Source: Spongilla lacustris
Lineage: Eukaryota > Porifera > Demospongiae > Spongillida > Spongillidae
Length of the DNA stretch: 64,000 nt
Assembly: GCA_949361645.1 (NCBI GenBank)
Contig: OX442428.1
Coordinates: forward strand, 1,130,084 to 1,194,083
Direction: 5' to 3'
Shown: positions 33,752 to 45,880 of the stretch, one piece after another
How the letters are laid out: every line of letters starts with the position of its first letter
How positions within the stretch are numbered: position 1 is the stretch's first letter
Notes under the pieces: model-generated
Databases searched by the model: none
Seen by the model: only the letters and a program-made list of their open reading frames with translations
Told to the model about the DNA's origin: nothing
Made by a program: the position numbers and the translations under genes

Positions 33752-35955
33752 ATACAGTGACACTCCAGTGGTGTAGGAACGGTTCAAAAAGTGGGGGGGG
33801 GGGGGGGGGCCGGGGCTGAAATTAATTATTCATAAGTGGGTGTGTAAATGAAGCTGTCAGTTGCGGGGGTGCGCGCCAAACGCTGCCATAATTACCATGC
33901 ATGCGCGTCGTGCATGGAGGCAATCCCATGTAAGCGTATAACGTCAACCAGACCTAATATCTGTCTTAATTACGTCATCGCCCGCGAGACTCTTGAGCGG
34001 TCTGGTGTTATAAGACAGTTTCAAGCCGTGTCAGGTGTGGAAAATTCTGACTTGTTGGTGTTATCCATGCAGTGGAGAATCGGATTGAGGATTCGATGAT
34101 GCATTTAGAGCAGCGACTTTATTCGTTCGCATTTTTGTTGACAAAGTAAACTAAACGGATCGACCATCGATACTCGATAGTGCGTGTGTTTGACGGTGAC
34201 TATGGAGGAAGACGCTATAATATTAGGGTTGGGGCCCCTCCCCCCCAAGCCATGAAATAGCCATGGCCGCGCCACTGGTAACCAAACCGTATTCCGCGAT
34301 GCTTACAATTCCATTGTAGTTAAAAGATTTTCACATGCATGTATACGCATAGACTAATAGTATGGCAAAGTATGAGAATGATATACGAGTGTAAATGCAG
34401 AGATAATTGTACGTGTGTGCATATACACAGCACGTACGATTGCATGGGGTTGCCAAAAACATTTCTTCGACGCACGATTTCATGACAACAGTTAAGATGG
34501 AGATTAGAAGAGTATACATGTATATGTATAGGTGTTTGCATGCATTTTAATTCGATTTCCTGCTGCCAATATCCTTGGTGCAGCATTGCCGTATATTTGG
34601 CCAATGTCTAGCCCTAAAGAACCTTGCTGTGCAATATCCGCGAAAAGGGACCTAATGCATGTTAATTTTAAGCGAGATTCCAAGGTTCTCTACAACTTCA
34701 CATTCTTTCTTATGCACTTGTCCATATTAAATGGCGGTGTAAATTTTTAATTACGCGTACATTTTAATTGTACGCGTCCACTTAGATGCTCGTTTCTGGA
34801 AAATTCAATATTATTGCGTTAGGTCCCTTTTTTATTTTCCATATATATGTCAGTCTATAATAATCGTGGCATCAGGTGTTTGATGGAATTGAGGGTTAGA
34901 ATCGCTGCCATACGGTCCATACCAACGCCTATGTATACGTTTGATTTAGTAAGGTTCTTTACTAAATGCCGATTCCGTTCCGAAAACGGACAGATATAGG
35001 TAATCTCGCCGAATCCGTTAACAGATCGATTAAAATAATTTTATTCATAAATGGGACAGTTTCCGAGAAAACTTCATATGTTTTATAACATTATAAAATA
35101 ATCGTGTTATAACGTTTGAATCGCTATATAGTCCGAACGGTAAAGGCTATCGACTTCCTATTTTCATGACTTCCTATTTTCATGACTTCATACTACACTA
35201 TTGCTCTATGGTAAAATACATTTTGGTGTCTTGCACTTGCTCCGTGTCAGCATTGTAACGTTCTATACCCCACCGGGTTCAAACCCAACATAACTTTTTG
35301 TAGGAATAATCAAATCGCTTCAAATTCGGTTTGTAGATAGAGAGGTCCTATACCTATATCTATTCATTCTGTTCGTTATTTTTATGCCATCCGTTACGGA
35401 GATACAGTTGAACAAAATACGTGCACTTTTTCCCGCTCGATTCGCGCCAATGATTTGGGCAAATCGCGTCCCGCTCAATGTATGGGAGGCGGTGATTATA
35501 TCACTGGCGCGTATCTAGCGGGAAAAAGTGCACATAGTTTGTTCAACTGTATCCCCGTAACGGATTGTATAAAAATTAACGACAGAACAAATAGATAGGT
35601 ATAGGACCTCTCTAGCTACAAACCGAATTTGAAGCGATTTGATTACTCCTACAGAAAGTTATGTTGGGTTTGAACCAGGTGGGGTATCGAACGTTGCAAT
35701 GCTGGCACAGAGCAAGTGCAAGACACCAAAATGTACTCTACCATAGAGCAATGGTGTAGTATGAAGTCATGAAAATAGGAAGTCGATAGCTTTTACCGTT
35801 CGGACGATATAGCGATTCAAACGTTATAACACAATTATTTTATAATGTTATAAAACATAGGAAGTTTTCTCGGAAACTGTCCCAAATATGTATATGTGCC
35901 CAAAAAGTGAGAGGGCTTAGCCCCCCCCCCCCCCCCCCCGCTTCCTACGCCTATA
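33752..35955. mobile_element. 2.2-kb hAT-like insertion after MABP copy 1
   Basis: Copies 2 and 3 lack this stretch between the MABP stop and a conserved TGCACTCATTT-like 3' flank. The left end reads CAGTGACACTCCAGTGGTGT and AGGAACGG followed by a G-run; the right end has a C-run followed by GCTTCCTACGCC, the inverted counterpart. CAGTG ends and size suggest a hAT-type non-autonomous element; a clean 8-bp target duplication was not found. It contains the 833-bp foldback below and inverted AAAGGGACCTAA motifs (34646 and 34834). Confidence 0.6.
35052..35884. repeat. 833-bp foldback (palindromic) element
   Basis: Starts TGGGACAGTTTCCGAGAAAA and ends with the reverse complement CTCGGAAACTGTCCCA. 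The arms (about 400 bp each) are imperfect inverted copies meeting near 35468, with mirrored GGGAAAAAGTGCAC motifs around the centre. A second, left-truncated copy lies at about 42650-43258. Confidence 0.9.
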
Positions 35956-36082
35956 TGCACTCATTTCTGTCCTGTCAATCTATACCTTTGCAGACGATTC
36001 ATTTTTTTTTTTTGGATCTAATATAAGATCGAGATAATTATTTTAAAAATCTACTAGTATAATTATAATATTAAATTGATGA

Positions 36083-36579
36083 GAAATTAATAACAATACA
36101 TGTCCTATCATACATGACGTTACAACTACCGGTATATACAGAAACTAAGAGAAACTACCTGATAGCAACTACATCCTCTCACAGTACACACACTATGTCA
36201 CTTCCCCGACTCGGAAGCGCTCAGTCTAGCGGTCGCAGACACCACATGGTCACATGGTTTGTGAAATAAGGATCCATGGCAGCCCTTGACCGCGAATTCG
36301 ACAGATAACTTGCTCTTCCACGGATCGAGCTATTCAGCGAAAAATCGCCTTTCACACTCCCTTCCGAGCTCACTGTCTCCTTCTCGTCACCAAACGTTTT
36401 CCAAGTACAGAGTAGTTCCAATGCGTGCGCACCACGAGAGTAAAAGTTGGTTGTCAGCATTGTGGCTTTGGCTAACGATGGCAAGTAGCGTGAGGTAGCC
36501 AGCCTACACGTACCAATCGTAGAGGTAAGAGCTTGCTCCAAGGAGTGAAGGTAGTAAGTCGAAGTACAACCGCGCGTAA
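36083..36579. mobile_element. 497-bp insertion with about 10-bp target duplication
   Basis: AAATTGATGA at 36073-36082 is repeated at 36580-36589, and copies 2 and 3 have this sequence once. No coding capacity recognised. Could be a solo LTR or MITE; ends show no clear inverted repeat. Confidence 0.65.
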
Positions 36580-36729
36580 AAATTGATGATGTACATGCGA
36601 TATGCATGTGCGCATCTAGCCGGACAGCAATTTGAGTTGAGTAAAAAAGTATGGAAACAAGGGTAATACATTCATTAAAAGCTATAAATATTAGACGCCA
36701 GTACATGTACGTACATGTATACATTTATC

Positions 36730-36920
36730 AATTTCAGGCAGCCGGGTGGAAGTCCCCTCAACAAAAAATCGCCACTCGTAAGGATCAATGCCATCACTGG
36801 AGATAACACTGACATTTCCGCCTCTCCTGGTTGGAGAAAAATAAAAATAATCCTCATTACCTCAATGAAGGCGCTGGTGGAAAGTTCACCATACCATAGA
36901 TTATTGACCATACTAATGTC
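36730..36920 (+). pseudogene. MABP fragment downstream of copy 1
   Basis: Short run resembling the second half of the MABP gene: KKSPLVRINAITGDNTDISA then a degenerate third repeat with frameshifts. The same fragment follows copy 2 (44950-45120) and copy 3 (minus, 59900-60060), so it predates the duplications. Confidence 0.75.
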
Positions 36921-37229
36921 TTATACTGTAGCGAACTATTAATATGCATGTATAAGCGCATTCATTGTTGTCCTTGCAGACATTTTTGGATCTATAGTAC
37001 TCATACTTCTGTACGTACTGTTATGGTTCAAAGTCACAAGTGGGAAACGATCTTATTTCAAATCACATGCACAACACATATATAGCTTCATTATCAATCA
37101 CCGAATCATGTACATGACAGCTGGTCTGAAAGAGAGATCCTAACCAATCGGTTGTTTGGGATTGTCAACCAATCCGACACCTATATGAGTCACTGATACT
37201 ACATATGTTACACTTTAAAAATAAGCTTG

Positions 37230-38810
37230 TCCTCAATCTGCTCACAGCCTATCAGAAGGTCATCCTCTCCACAATAAGTGGTGATTGTTCTAACAGTGGT
37301 TGTGTAGCATCTGGTAAAGGAGGCTGAGAAGCTGTTGGGATGTCTATTATAAAGTGTTCAACTTGAGGGTACCATGTTTCTCTGTTTTCAGTTACCACCT
37401 CTGGTGGTGCTGCAGTGTCAGATTGTACAGACGATTGATGTGCACTTGATCTCTACCCATCCATTGTGACTGCATTGGGCTCTTGACATTACTGATTCTC
37501 TAGTTCCCCACCCACTTAGGGCTCAGCTTCCCAGATGGTCTTGCATGTCTGTCCTATTTTCTATCTGGTAGAGGACTTTGTAGCCGGTTCCGAAAACTTT
37601 CTTGTATATTCCTGTATTAAATGCTGGAGGTGTTCCAATGGGTGGCATCTTTGTTTGTTGGCCAAACATCAATACAAAAGGTGATATCCCAGTAGATGGG
37701 TGTGGAGCAGTACGATAGGCCTCTTCTTTCTCTACATAGGTTCTTAGTAATGTAACAGAGACCTATTAAATTGCTCCACCATCCCATCACCTTGAGGGTG
37801 GTAAGGTGTAGTGTGGGTCTTCTTTGTCCCAAACGCCTCTAGTCTTTGCCTCAAAATTGTGCTTTCAAATGCCCATTCCTGGTCTGAGTGTACAATCTCA
37901 TATGTAGCACATAACTTCACTAGCTCCTCTGTGCCCACTTTGTGAAGTTGTTGTTACCTCTAGTATGTCAAGCGCTGTCATTTCCTATGTCCTTCCAATA
38001 GGGATACTGCTCATCGGGGGCATGAATGGGTGCAGGTAGCTTTGCTTGTTGACATTTAAACACTTACAGCAGTAGAATTTAACATCTTCCACCATGCCAA
38101 CCCAGTATATGCTTCCTGACACAGCCTTTACACCTTGATGTCCAGAACTAGGTGCATTATGCATGGCAAGAGTGTAATACTCGTTGCTGACAACCTAGTG
38201 GTATTAATGGCACTTCAATCCTCTCATCTGTTGGTGCTATTCCATCTATCACCACCAGTTGTGGGCTAGTGTTTGTAATGCCAGAAGAAAATTCTTTTAG
38301 GACAGGATCTTGTGCTAATTTCAGCAAATTCTTATCTGTTCCTGATGCAACAGCAGCCGCCAATTTTTCAGTCTGTGGGTGACAGCGAGATATTGCATCT
38401 GCATTGCTGTTCTGGGAGCCTTTATGATATCAGATAATCCCACTTACACATGCAATAACCCTTCCATCTTGTGTCCTGATAGCAATTGAAGAGGGGCGTG
38501 GCCAGTCAAAATGGTGAATGATTGTCCAAGGAGATAGTGATGGAACTGTTTAGTGGCAAAGAGTATTGCCAGACACTCTTGCTGGATAATGTTTCTCAGC
38601 CTTCTTCAAAGCCCGACTCACACAAGCAACAGGATGACCATCCTGTTTCAGAGCCACTCCAATACCAACTGCCCAAACCAACTAAAGTACTCTATGGCCC
38701 GGCAAACCATCAGTACCGGTGATGTGAGAATTCAAAGGAACTCCAATTTAAAAACAGACAGGAGGCATAACAAATATTAGAATAATAATAACAGAAGCTC
38801 TGTCTACAAC
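37230..38810 (-). pseudogene. Decayed gypsy RNase H/integrase fragment, copy 1
   Basis: Minus-strand remnants of a Ty3/gypsy pol gene: an integrase zinc-finger-like segment (HQGVKA ... YWVGMVEDVKFYCCKC in the 58.6-kb copy), then the core end with YEIVHSDQEWAFE and TTPYHPQGDGMVEQFNRSL, split by stops and frameshifts. Different from the element at 24.7 kb. Repeats at 45390-45880 (minus), 57975-59600 and 63440-64000 (plus). Confidence 0.8.
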
Positions 38811-39639
38811 ATGGGCATCATGGGGCCACAGCTATACCTAGCTACTGATGGGAGGGAGTGACGTAAACGGCGGTATATTATGGAGAGACGCACATCTTGG
38901 GAGTCCTTTGACCCCTCCGTTCGTATTTTAGTATATTGAGCTGTCTGTATTGTGTTTGTGGTCGTACTGAATGCTGCATGCTACTTGGCCGCAGTAACAG
39001 AAAGCCAACGACAGGTAATTGCAATAAACATGCATATGGACAGCCTGTTAGCCACCATGCACCATGCAGGTCATGTGGCATGGAATGTGGTGCCAACTTC
39101 CAAGCAGTTCTTTAAAAAAAAAAAAATTATCTTCACCGCATCAAAGAAGACGATCTCCTCTTCTGATTCACTCACCATAAGACTTGTCTGAACATATCCT
39201 GCAGTGTCTGGGGTGGGGAGAAGGGCACCACAAGGGTCTAGGCTAGAATAGAAACTTTTCACCACTTTCAACTTTATTCCCTTCAGTACATGTTTGCTTT
39301 AATAAAAGCATAATACAAAAGATGCAATGTGACCACATCAATGTAAGACCAGCTCACATGATCTTTTAAAAACAAACAAAAAAAAACTTCTTCCCTCTTA
39401 AAAATTTAGAAAGTGAGCCGGAAAGACATCTCATCGGCATTTGAGCGAGCCTCGGTCCTTTTACGATTGGATCTGTTGATGAGGTAAAGAATGGGACAGT
39501 CCAAGGAGGTGCAGGCAGAGAAGTGGTCTGGGCACTGGTCACCAACACAGTTATAACACAACTGTGGGATATGTGTGTACGTTAGAGAATTAAATTAAGT
39601 TCACTTGTTGCAACCATGTTTTTATGCTGACTATGGCAG

Positions 39640-39834
39640 GTCACACACACACAAACACACACACACAAACACAAACACACACAAACACACACAATTAAAC
39701 ACACACACACACAAACACACACACAAACACACACACACAAACACACACACACAAACACACACACACAAACACACACACAAACACACACACACAAACACAC
39801 ACACACACAAACACACACAAACACATATACTCAA

Positions 39835-39865
<31 letters not shown>

Positions 39866-39885
39866 CACACAAACACACACAACCC
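39640..39885. repeat. (CA)n/(CACAAA)n microsatellite
   Basis: ACACACAAACACAC repeats between REV3L pieces b and c; absent from the 62.6-kb copy, where the whole intron is lost. Confidence 0.93.
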
Positions 39886-40204
39886 CTCTCCAACCCAACA
39901 TCAACTAAAACCCCTCAAGAACACTTGCCTGTCGGTATCGCCATAGACCACCTTGGCCCTCCACTCAGGGGTGGAGTTGACCAGGTTGATGGCCTGTTCC
40001 AGAGTCTCTCTGGCCTTCCTTACTATGCTGTCAGAAACCTGTGGAGTGGAGGGTCAGCAAACAAGCTGGAGTACTAAGATGGTGAGGTGTGGGTGATGGT
40101 GAGGTGTGGGTGATGAGAGTGATGGTAAGGTGTGGATGACAGTTTGAAAGAGGTGGGTCCTGACTACCTGATGTGCCTGATGTGCACCTAAACCACGGTA
40201 ACCA

Positions 40205-40310
40205 CGCCTCCAAATTAAGATTCACTCCCACATTCAACACACGATCCCCCACACAACACAAGATCCCACACACAACACACAATCCCCCACACAACACAAG
40301 ATCCCACACT
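40205..40310. repeat. CACAACACAAGATCCC minisatellite
   Basis: Imperfect tandem units between REV3L pieces a and b. The inverted counterpart at 62308-62440 has more units. Confidence 0.85.
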
Positions 40311-40795
40311 CTCACCCCTCAATGCCACCTCATTAGTCCATCCTCACTCCTCAATATCCACCCTCACCTCTCCATGAAGCCCCACCCCCTACCTCAACAC
40401 AAGGCATCCTGCCAGAGTATGTGGCCCCAGTGTAGCCGTACGTAACAGGGGCGTCGGAAGGGCCAAAAATTCGGTACGGCTCGGGGGAGGGGCAACTGTG
40501 CCCATCGTCCTGGGGAGGGTGCAGGAGGGGGGCACCCCTCCCTCCTGACCAGCCAGGGGGTTGTGGGGGAGTACCCCAGAAGCCAACGGTTTTTGTAGAA
40601 AAAAACTTCATGCACTAATTAAGTGAAAACATTTGTAATGTGGGAGACTGAATAGACCCTTTGTGGAGTATGATGAACAGTAATTCCCTGCTAACTTCCT
40701 GTTACTTGTTCTAAAGTACTGCACCCCTGGGATAGGGGTCAAAGCTAAAAGGATGCTAATTATGATGAAGCTATTAATTTTGTGCATCCAATTTG

Positions 40796-40928
40796 TATGT
40801 GAGTGAAATTAAGAGATTGACATTTGAATGCATTTTATGCTTGATCTTGTACATTAATCAGAGGTAATAAATAGTAACTTTCCTCAATCCTTCATTTTTA
40901 TTGTTGAGTATAATTAGTCACTAAACAC
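40796..40928 (-). repeat. Shared repeat X, copy 2 (inverted)
   Basis: Reverse complement of 32745-32878; adjoins the REV3L fragment flank on its left. Confidence 0.8.
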
Positions 40929-42255
40929 CATCACAGACATACATGTATAGAGGTGAATAAGAAAGAAATAGCATTATAGTATCGTCCAAAGAGCGTAACT
41001 CTATTTTCATGTCCTGATACAAAGTCACCAGCTATAGCATGATTGTCTTATGCATCAGCAGTAAATTTTGTGCTGAATCGAGAGTGGCCACTGCTGGAGG
41101 CAGCAAGAGGCCTGGGAGGCCTATGTTTGACTTGGGGGTCAAATGGAACCTGGGGGGGCCAGGTCAATGATGGTTGGGCCCAGGAGGGTTATGTTGGAGG
41201 CTTATTTGTGTACCTGGCACCAGTACTGTCTTTGTGTCCCTATGGTTGGTGTTGTGCCGACGTGGCGTGCAAATGGATGCTGGTACCAATGTGATGGTCA
41301 ATAGGGAGGGGTGTGGTACCAATAACCATGTAGGCATGTGAAGGGAGATATATTTCCTGTTGGTTGAAAGTATTGAATTAGACAAATGTGACGGAAATGG
41401 TGATTGGATGGAAGGTGTCAGCACATGGAAGGGTGGTTTGATATTAAGGGAGTGTAAGGGTTAATATTGAGTCATTCTAAGCATTCTACACACACGCTGT
41501 GTGTCCTGCCATTTTTTTCTTTGTGATGTTTTTAGTCCACACAGGTTGATCCTTGATGGAGGTAACTGACTAGGGACACTCAAACAGAGGCAGCTGTTTG
41601 TGTTTGACTGTTTGTGTGTGTGTGGAGCAGTGTAGTTAGGAAGGCTTTTGCCCCAGCAGGTGGATTTTCCCTTCAGAAGGTTTCCATGGGTTTTTTTTCT
41701 TCTGAGGGTCAGGTGTGGGCACACCTACCCTGAATATAGTTAGCTAGGTTTTATTTATGCATACTGCTCAGAGTGAGTTGTATGGGAGTGTTGTATGTGG
41801 CATGTGTGTGGAGCTCCTGTGCTACTGGGAACACGGACATCCGACAGCAAGGAGCAAAGTAGGTGGAGAGGAGGAAGGAAAGAGACAATTGTGGTCTTCT
41901 TATGGTTGTGTTGTGCTGACTGGGGCGTGCAAATTGATGCTGGCACCAATGTGATGGTGTGAAGGGAGATAACGCAATAGTAATCGTCACATCAACGTCT
42001 ATAAGCAACAGTTCAGTGCGCACCTACCCGGTGTACTTATGATATTAAATTTCTAAATAGAGTCCGTCACATCTGAATGTAGCGTTCAGTGGGCAGTCCG
42101 TGACCGCAAATAATTTTTCCGCTCATGTGCGTGCATGCACTAGCTGATACATATGTATATATATGCATGCATGTACATGCCAGAACTTATCAGTTGTTAC
42201 ATTAACCGTGAGGAAATATGGTAGCGGCAATGGTTTTGGCTACAGCAATCATATC

Positions 42256-44236
42256 CAGTGATGCCGCGGCCAGCACGGACCAGGGTTGCCGAAAGTCAGG
42301 CCGGGGTCCGGCCTGTGACCGGCCGGCCTGACAGCCCCGGCCTGCCAGGCCGGCCTGCCAGGTCGGATAAATTGATGTTATTAAACAATTTATTAAAAAT
42401 TCATGGCTAACCACAAAACATTATGATATTATTAAACAATTTATTAAAAATTCATACATCTTCAGCTCCATCCGAGCGGGTGTTTTCGCGAGCTAAGCTG
42501 ATTCAACAGCGCCAGAGATGGAACCTACTCCCTCAACGTTTGGAGGCGTGTGTCATGCTGAAGCACAATGCATGGTTAATTACAAGTCTTTAGATAGCAA
42601 GCGCGCTGTTTGCATCACTGCATGTTATGTATCTCAGACTCAGTTTCTGTATCTGTAGGAGTAATCAAATCGCTTCAAATTCGGTTTGTAGGTAGAGAGG
42701 TCCTATATCTTTCGATTTGTTCTGTTTGTTAATTTTTATGCCATCCATTACGGAGATATAGTTGAACAAACTACGTACGTGCACATTTTCCCGCTCGATT
42801 CGCGCCGATGATTTGGGCTAATCGCGTCCCGCTCAAAGTATGGGAGGTGGTGATTATATCATTGCCGCGTATCGAGCGGGAAAAAGTGCACGTATAGTTT
42901 GTTCAACTATATCTCCGTAACGTATGGCATAAAAATTAACGAACAGAACAAATCGATAGATATAGGACCTCTCTACCTACAAACCGAATTTGAAGCGATT
43001 TGATTACTCCTACAGAAAGTTATGTTGGGTTTGAACTTGGTGGGGTATCTAACGTTGCAATGATGGTACTGAGCAAGTGCAAGACACAAAAGTGTACATG
43101 TATTTTACCCTATAGGGCAATGGTGTAGTATGAAGTGTTGAAAATAGGAAGCTGATAGCCTTTATTGTTTGGCAGATACAGCAATTCAAATGCTATAACA
43201 CGATTATTCTATAATGTTATAAAACTGTATAGGAAGTTATCTCGGAAACTGTCCCATATATAGCTATAGACATCGCGAAATGAATTAATAATTTATTATA
43301 ATAAGTGGGTGGATCCCGGCCTGCCGGCCTGTCAGGTCACGGTCCGGCCTGCCAGGCCAAGCTAAATGTCCGGCCTGGCAGGCCGACCTGGCAGGCCGGA
43401 CTGGCCTTCGGCAACCCTGGCACGGACCGTCCGTGACCGTATTCATTTGACGGTTTTTGACGGCCGACCGTGACCGCGCCGGGAAGCTTACCGATCACGT
43501 GATTAAACCGTGAAAAATAATTGGCCGTCAAATTTATTTGCTGGCCGTCCGTGGCCGTCAGAACTTTTGACGGTCCATTAAGCCTATTCACGTCACTAGC
43601 GTCACGTGCAGCGGATTTTTTCCCTGCGTGGCAAATGTCGTCTTTCCAAGAACCTTTGAGGATAAGCTACCTGATAGCGCGGTGAAGTCTGCAGCAAACC
43701 CACCCGACTGTCACCAACACGTGGCTATGGAACCATTTAAATTTTTATTATTTACGTTGTCCCCCTCGCCATGACATAGTCTCGTCCCCAGCCTGATATG
43801 TATGCATCCGCTGCTGCCGAATGTGAGTCTGGGGACGCGACTTGCCATGATTATGCGTTATTGCGTGGATTCCACGTGCGAGCGAGTTTTCTCCCAGGTG
43901 AGACTCATTGTGAAGATGGAGGATGGATCCAGCCAGGATTGAATCTGTTCTCTTTCTCAGCTGCAATAAAGCTTTTATAGTTAATTGAATCCGTTCTTTC
44001 ACACTCCATGCATACCGTTCATGAACCATTTCTATTGATACGTGCATGCCAAACTTCTATAGCATAAATAATGACCGTCCGTGACCGTATTAAAATTTTG
44101 ACGGTTGACGGCCAGCCGTGTACGTGACCGTATTGAAATCATACGGTCCATCTTTGACCGTGAACGTGACCGTCTATATCCTAACGGCCAGCCGTGAACG
44201 TGACCGGATTGTCAAAAGCTGGCCGCGGCATCACTG
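42256..44236. mobile_element. hAT element with 19-bp perfect inverted repeats
   Basis: Starts CAGTGATGCCGCGGCCAGC and ends with its exact reverse complement. CAGTG termini are typical of hAT. Without the nested element it is about 0.83 kb. It contains repeated CCGTGACCGT/GACGGCC motifs near both ends (43428-43575, 44071-44215) and, around 43841-43940, a short frame with CERVFSQVRLIV that resembles the C-terminal hAT dimerisation region. A clear 8-bp target duplication is not present, and host bases are missing at the site. Confidence 0.85.
42273..43427. mobile_element. Nested hAT element with 8-bp target duplication
   Basis: GCACGGAC at 42273-42280 and 43420-43427 flanks an element (42281-43419, 1139 bp) beginning CAGGGTTGCCGAA and ending TTCGGCAACCCTG. 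Both ends carry GGCCGGCCTG-type subterminal repeats. Its interior holds a left-truncated copy of the foldback at 35052-35884. No transposase. Confidence 0.95.
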
Positions 44237-44949
44237 AATTGCTTATATCACATCTCTCTACGTGATCTCCAGTACAAGCACAGGGCAGCAGTGTCCACCT
44301 CGGTACATACAAGTGAATCAGGACTTGAATCAAGGATCAAGAGGAAACTTTATCTATCTGTGCTATTCGACGGATCCTGGTTACGGCCAGCCAGTGACTG
44401 ATATCCTTGTCGAGAGCACTGCTTCTCCAGCTGTCCCCCCGGGGTACACCCTAATCAACGAAGACCTCAACAAAGGAGCTGGAGGACAGTACATATATCT
44501 GCTGTACTCAAAGAGTGGCACATCACCACTCGTAGCGATCGATGTCATTGCTGGAGATAGCGCTGACATTTCCGCCCCTCCTGGTTTTATAAAAAATCCT
44601 CAAGACCTCAATGCTGACGCTGGCGGGAAGTTCATCTGCTTTGTCTACAAGTACTAACTATAAGCACACTCATTTTTGTCCTGTCAATCTATACCTTTGC
44701 AGACCATTCTTTTTTATTTTGGGGGGGGGGGGGGGGGGGGGGATCTAATAAAAGATAAAATCTACTACTATAATTATATTTATTAAATTGATGACATATG
44801 TACATGCGATATGCATGTGCGCATCTAGCCGGACAGCAATTTGCATTTAGTAAAAAAGTATGGAAACAAGGGTAATACATTCATTAAGCTATAAATATTA
44901 GACGCCAGTACATGTATACATTTATCGATTTCAGGCAGCCGGGTGGATT

Positions 44950-45120
44950 TGTAAATGAAGTCCCCTCAACAAAAAAATCGCCACTCGTAGGAATCAATGC
45001 CATCACTGGAGATATAACGCTGACATTTCCGCCTCTCCTGGTTGGAGAAAAATAAAAATAATCCTCATTACCTCAATGAAGGCGCTGGTGGAAAGTTCAC
45101 CATACGATAAGATTACTGAC
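44950..45120 (+). pseudogene. MABP fragment downstream of copy 2
   Basis: Same remnant as at 36730-36920, with an additional base change creating a frameshift (GATATAACGC). Confidence 0.75.
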
Positions 45121-45389
45121 CATACTAACGTCCTATAAATAAATATGCATGTATAAGCGCATTCATTTTTGTCCTCGTAGAGGATATATACATGTAGTGC
45201 ACATACTTCTGTACGTACTGTTATGGTTCAAAGTCACAAGTGGGAAACGATCTTATTTCAAATCACATGCACAACACATATAATTATCAATCACCAAATC
45301 ATGTACATGACAGCTGGTCTGAAAGAGAGATCCTAACCAATCGGTTGTTTGGGATTGTCAACCAATCAGACACCTTCACTGATACTACA

Positions 45390-45880
45390 TATGTTACACT
45401 TTAAAAATAAGCTTGTCCTCAATCTGCTCACAGCCTATCAGAAGGTCCTCCTCTCCACAATAAGTGGTGATTGTTCTAACAGTGGTTGTGTAGTATCTGG
45501 TAAAGGAGGCTGAGAAGTTGTTGGGATGTCTACTATAAAGTGTTCAACTTGAGGAGGGTACCATGTTTCTCTGATTTCAGTTACCCCTCAGGTGGTGCTG
45601 CAGTGTCAGATTGTACATGATGATGCAGACGATTGATGTGCACTTGATCTCTTTCCATCCATAATCTCCATTGTGACTGCATCAGTTGGGCATTACTGAT
45701 TCTCCAGTTCCCCTCCCACTTAGGGCTCAGCTTCCCAGATGGTCTTGCATGTCTATCCTATCTGGAAGAGGACTTTGTAGCCGGTTCCGAAAGCTTTCTT
45801 GTATGTTCCTGTATCAAATGCTAGAGGTGTTCCAATGGGTGGCATCTTTGTTTGTTGGTCCTTCCATCATTCAGCACAGC
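45390..45880 (-). pseudogene. Decayed gypsy fragment, copy 2 (partial)
   Basis: Corresponds to the 3' part of 37230-38810 only; homology ends near 45860 at GGTGGCATCTTTGTTTGTTGG. This is one end of block A. Confidence 0.75.

Larger units (their letters stand above)
39406..40446 (-). pseudogene. REV3L: REV3L (DNA polymerase zeta) exon fragments, copy A
   Basis: Three exon pieces in order on the minus strand. Piece a (40446-40393) encodes VTYGYTGATYSGRMPCVE and ends at a GTAGGG donor; its 5' part is replaced by unrelated sequence. Piece b (40038-39929) encodes VSDSIVRKARETLEQAINL and, at its end, the B-family polymerase motif C, YGDTDS, followed by a GC donor (GCAAGT). Piece c (39561-39406) encodes the C-terminal Cys cluster CYNCVGDQC and ACTSLDCP, then a stop. 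In REV3L the palm/thumb region of some 300 residues separates b from c; it is missing here. REV3L is the catalytic subunit of translesion polymerase zeta; its C-terminal CysB binds an Fe-S cluster and POLD2. A 3' flank with AATAAA follows. A gene fragment caught in a segmental duplication is the simplest reading. Confidence 0.85.
42218..44657 (+). pseudogene. MABP-domain gene copy 2, broken by hAT elements
   Basis: The ATG at 42218 starts the same signal-peptide sequence as copy 1, but after 13 codons (42255) the gene is interrupted by a 1.98-kb insertion. The rest of the gene resumes at 44237 and runs to the stop at 44655-44657, encoding all three beta-prism repeats with few substitutions relative to copy 1. 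About 20 bp of coding sequence around the insertion site are lost. The downstream part has no ATG near its beginning. Confidence 0.85.
32745..45880. repeat. Segmental duplication block A
   Basis: Contains, in order: MABP gene 1, a MABP fragment, a gypsy pol fragment, REV3L exon fragments, then a second round of a flanking segment, MABP gene 2, MABP fragment and gypsy fragment. The same modules recur in reverse orientation at 57706-64000. Module boundaries were found by eye from shared stretches of tens to hundreds of bases; block A additionally has private transposon insertions. Confidence 0.85.

Noticed and set aside
40351..40611. Frame with GWSGGRGAPLLHPPQ etc. on the minus strand
   Set aside because: Only the end of it (VTYGYT... 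PCVE) is coding by homology, and it ends at a splice donor; the rest is unrelated GC-rich sequence without conservation of frame between the two copies.
41043..41294. 83-codon plus-strand frame, counterpart on minus at 61182-61433
   Set aside because: The two copies are open in different frames with frame-changing C-run differences, so the open frames look accidental in a duplicated non-coding flank.
42202..42414. Idea that GGCCGGCC-rich sequence is a CpG island promoter of MABP copy 2
   Set aside because: The GC-rich part lies within the nested hAT element ends, inserted after the start codon; it is transposon subterminal repeat.
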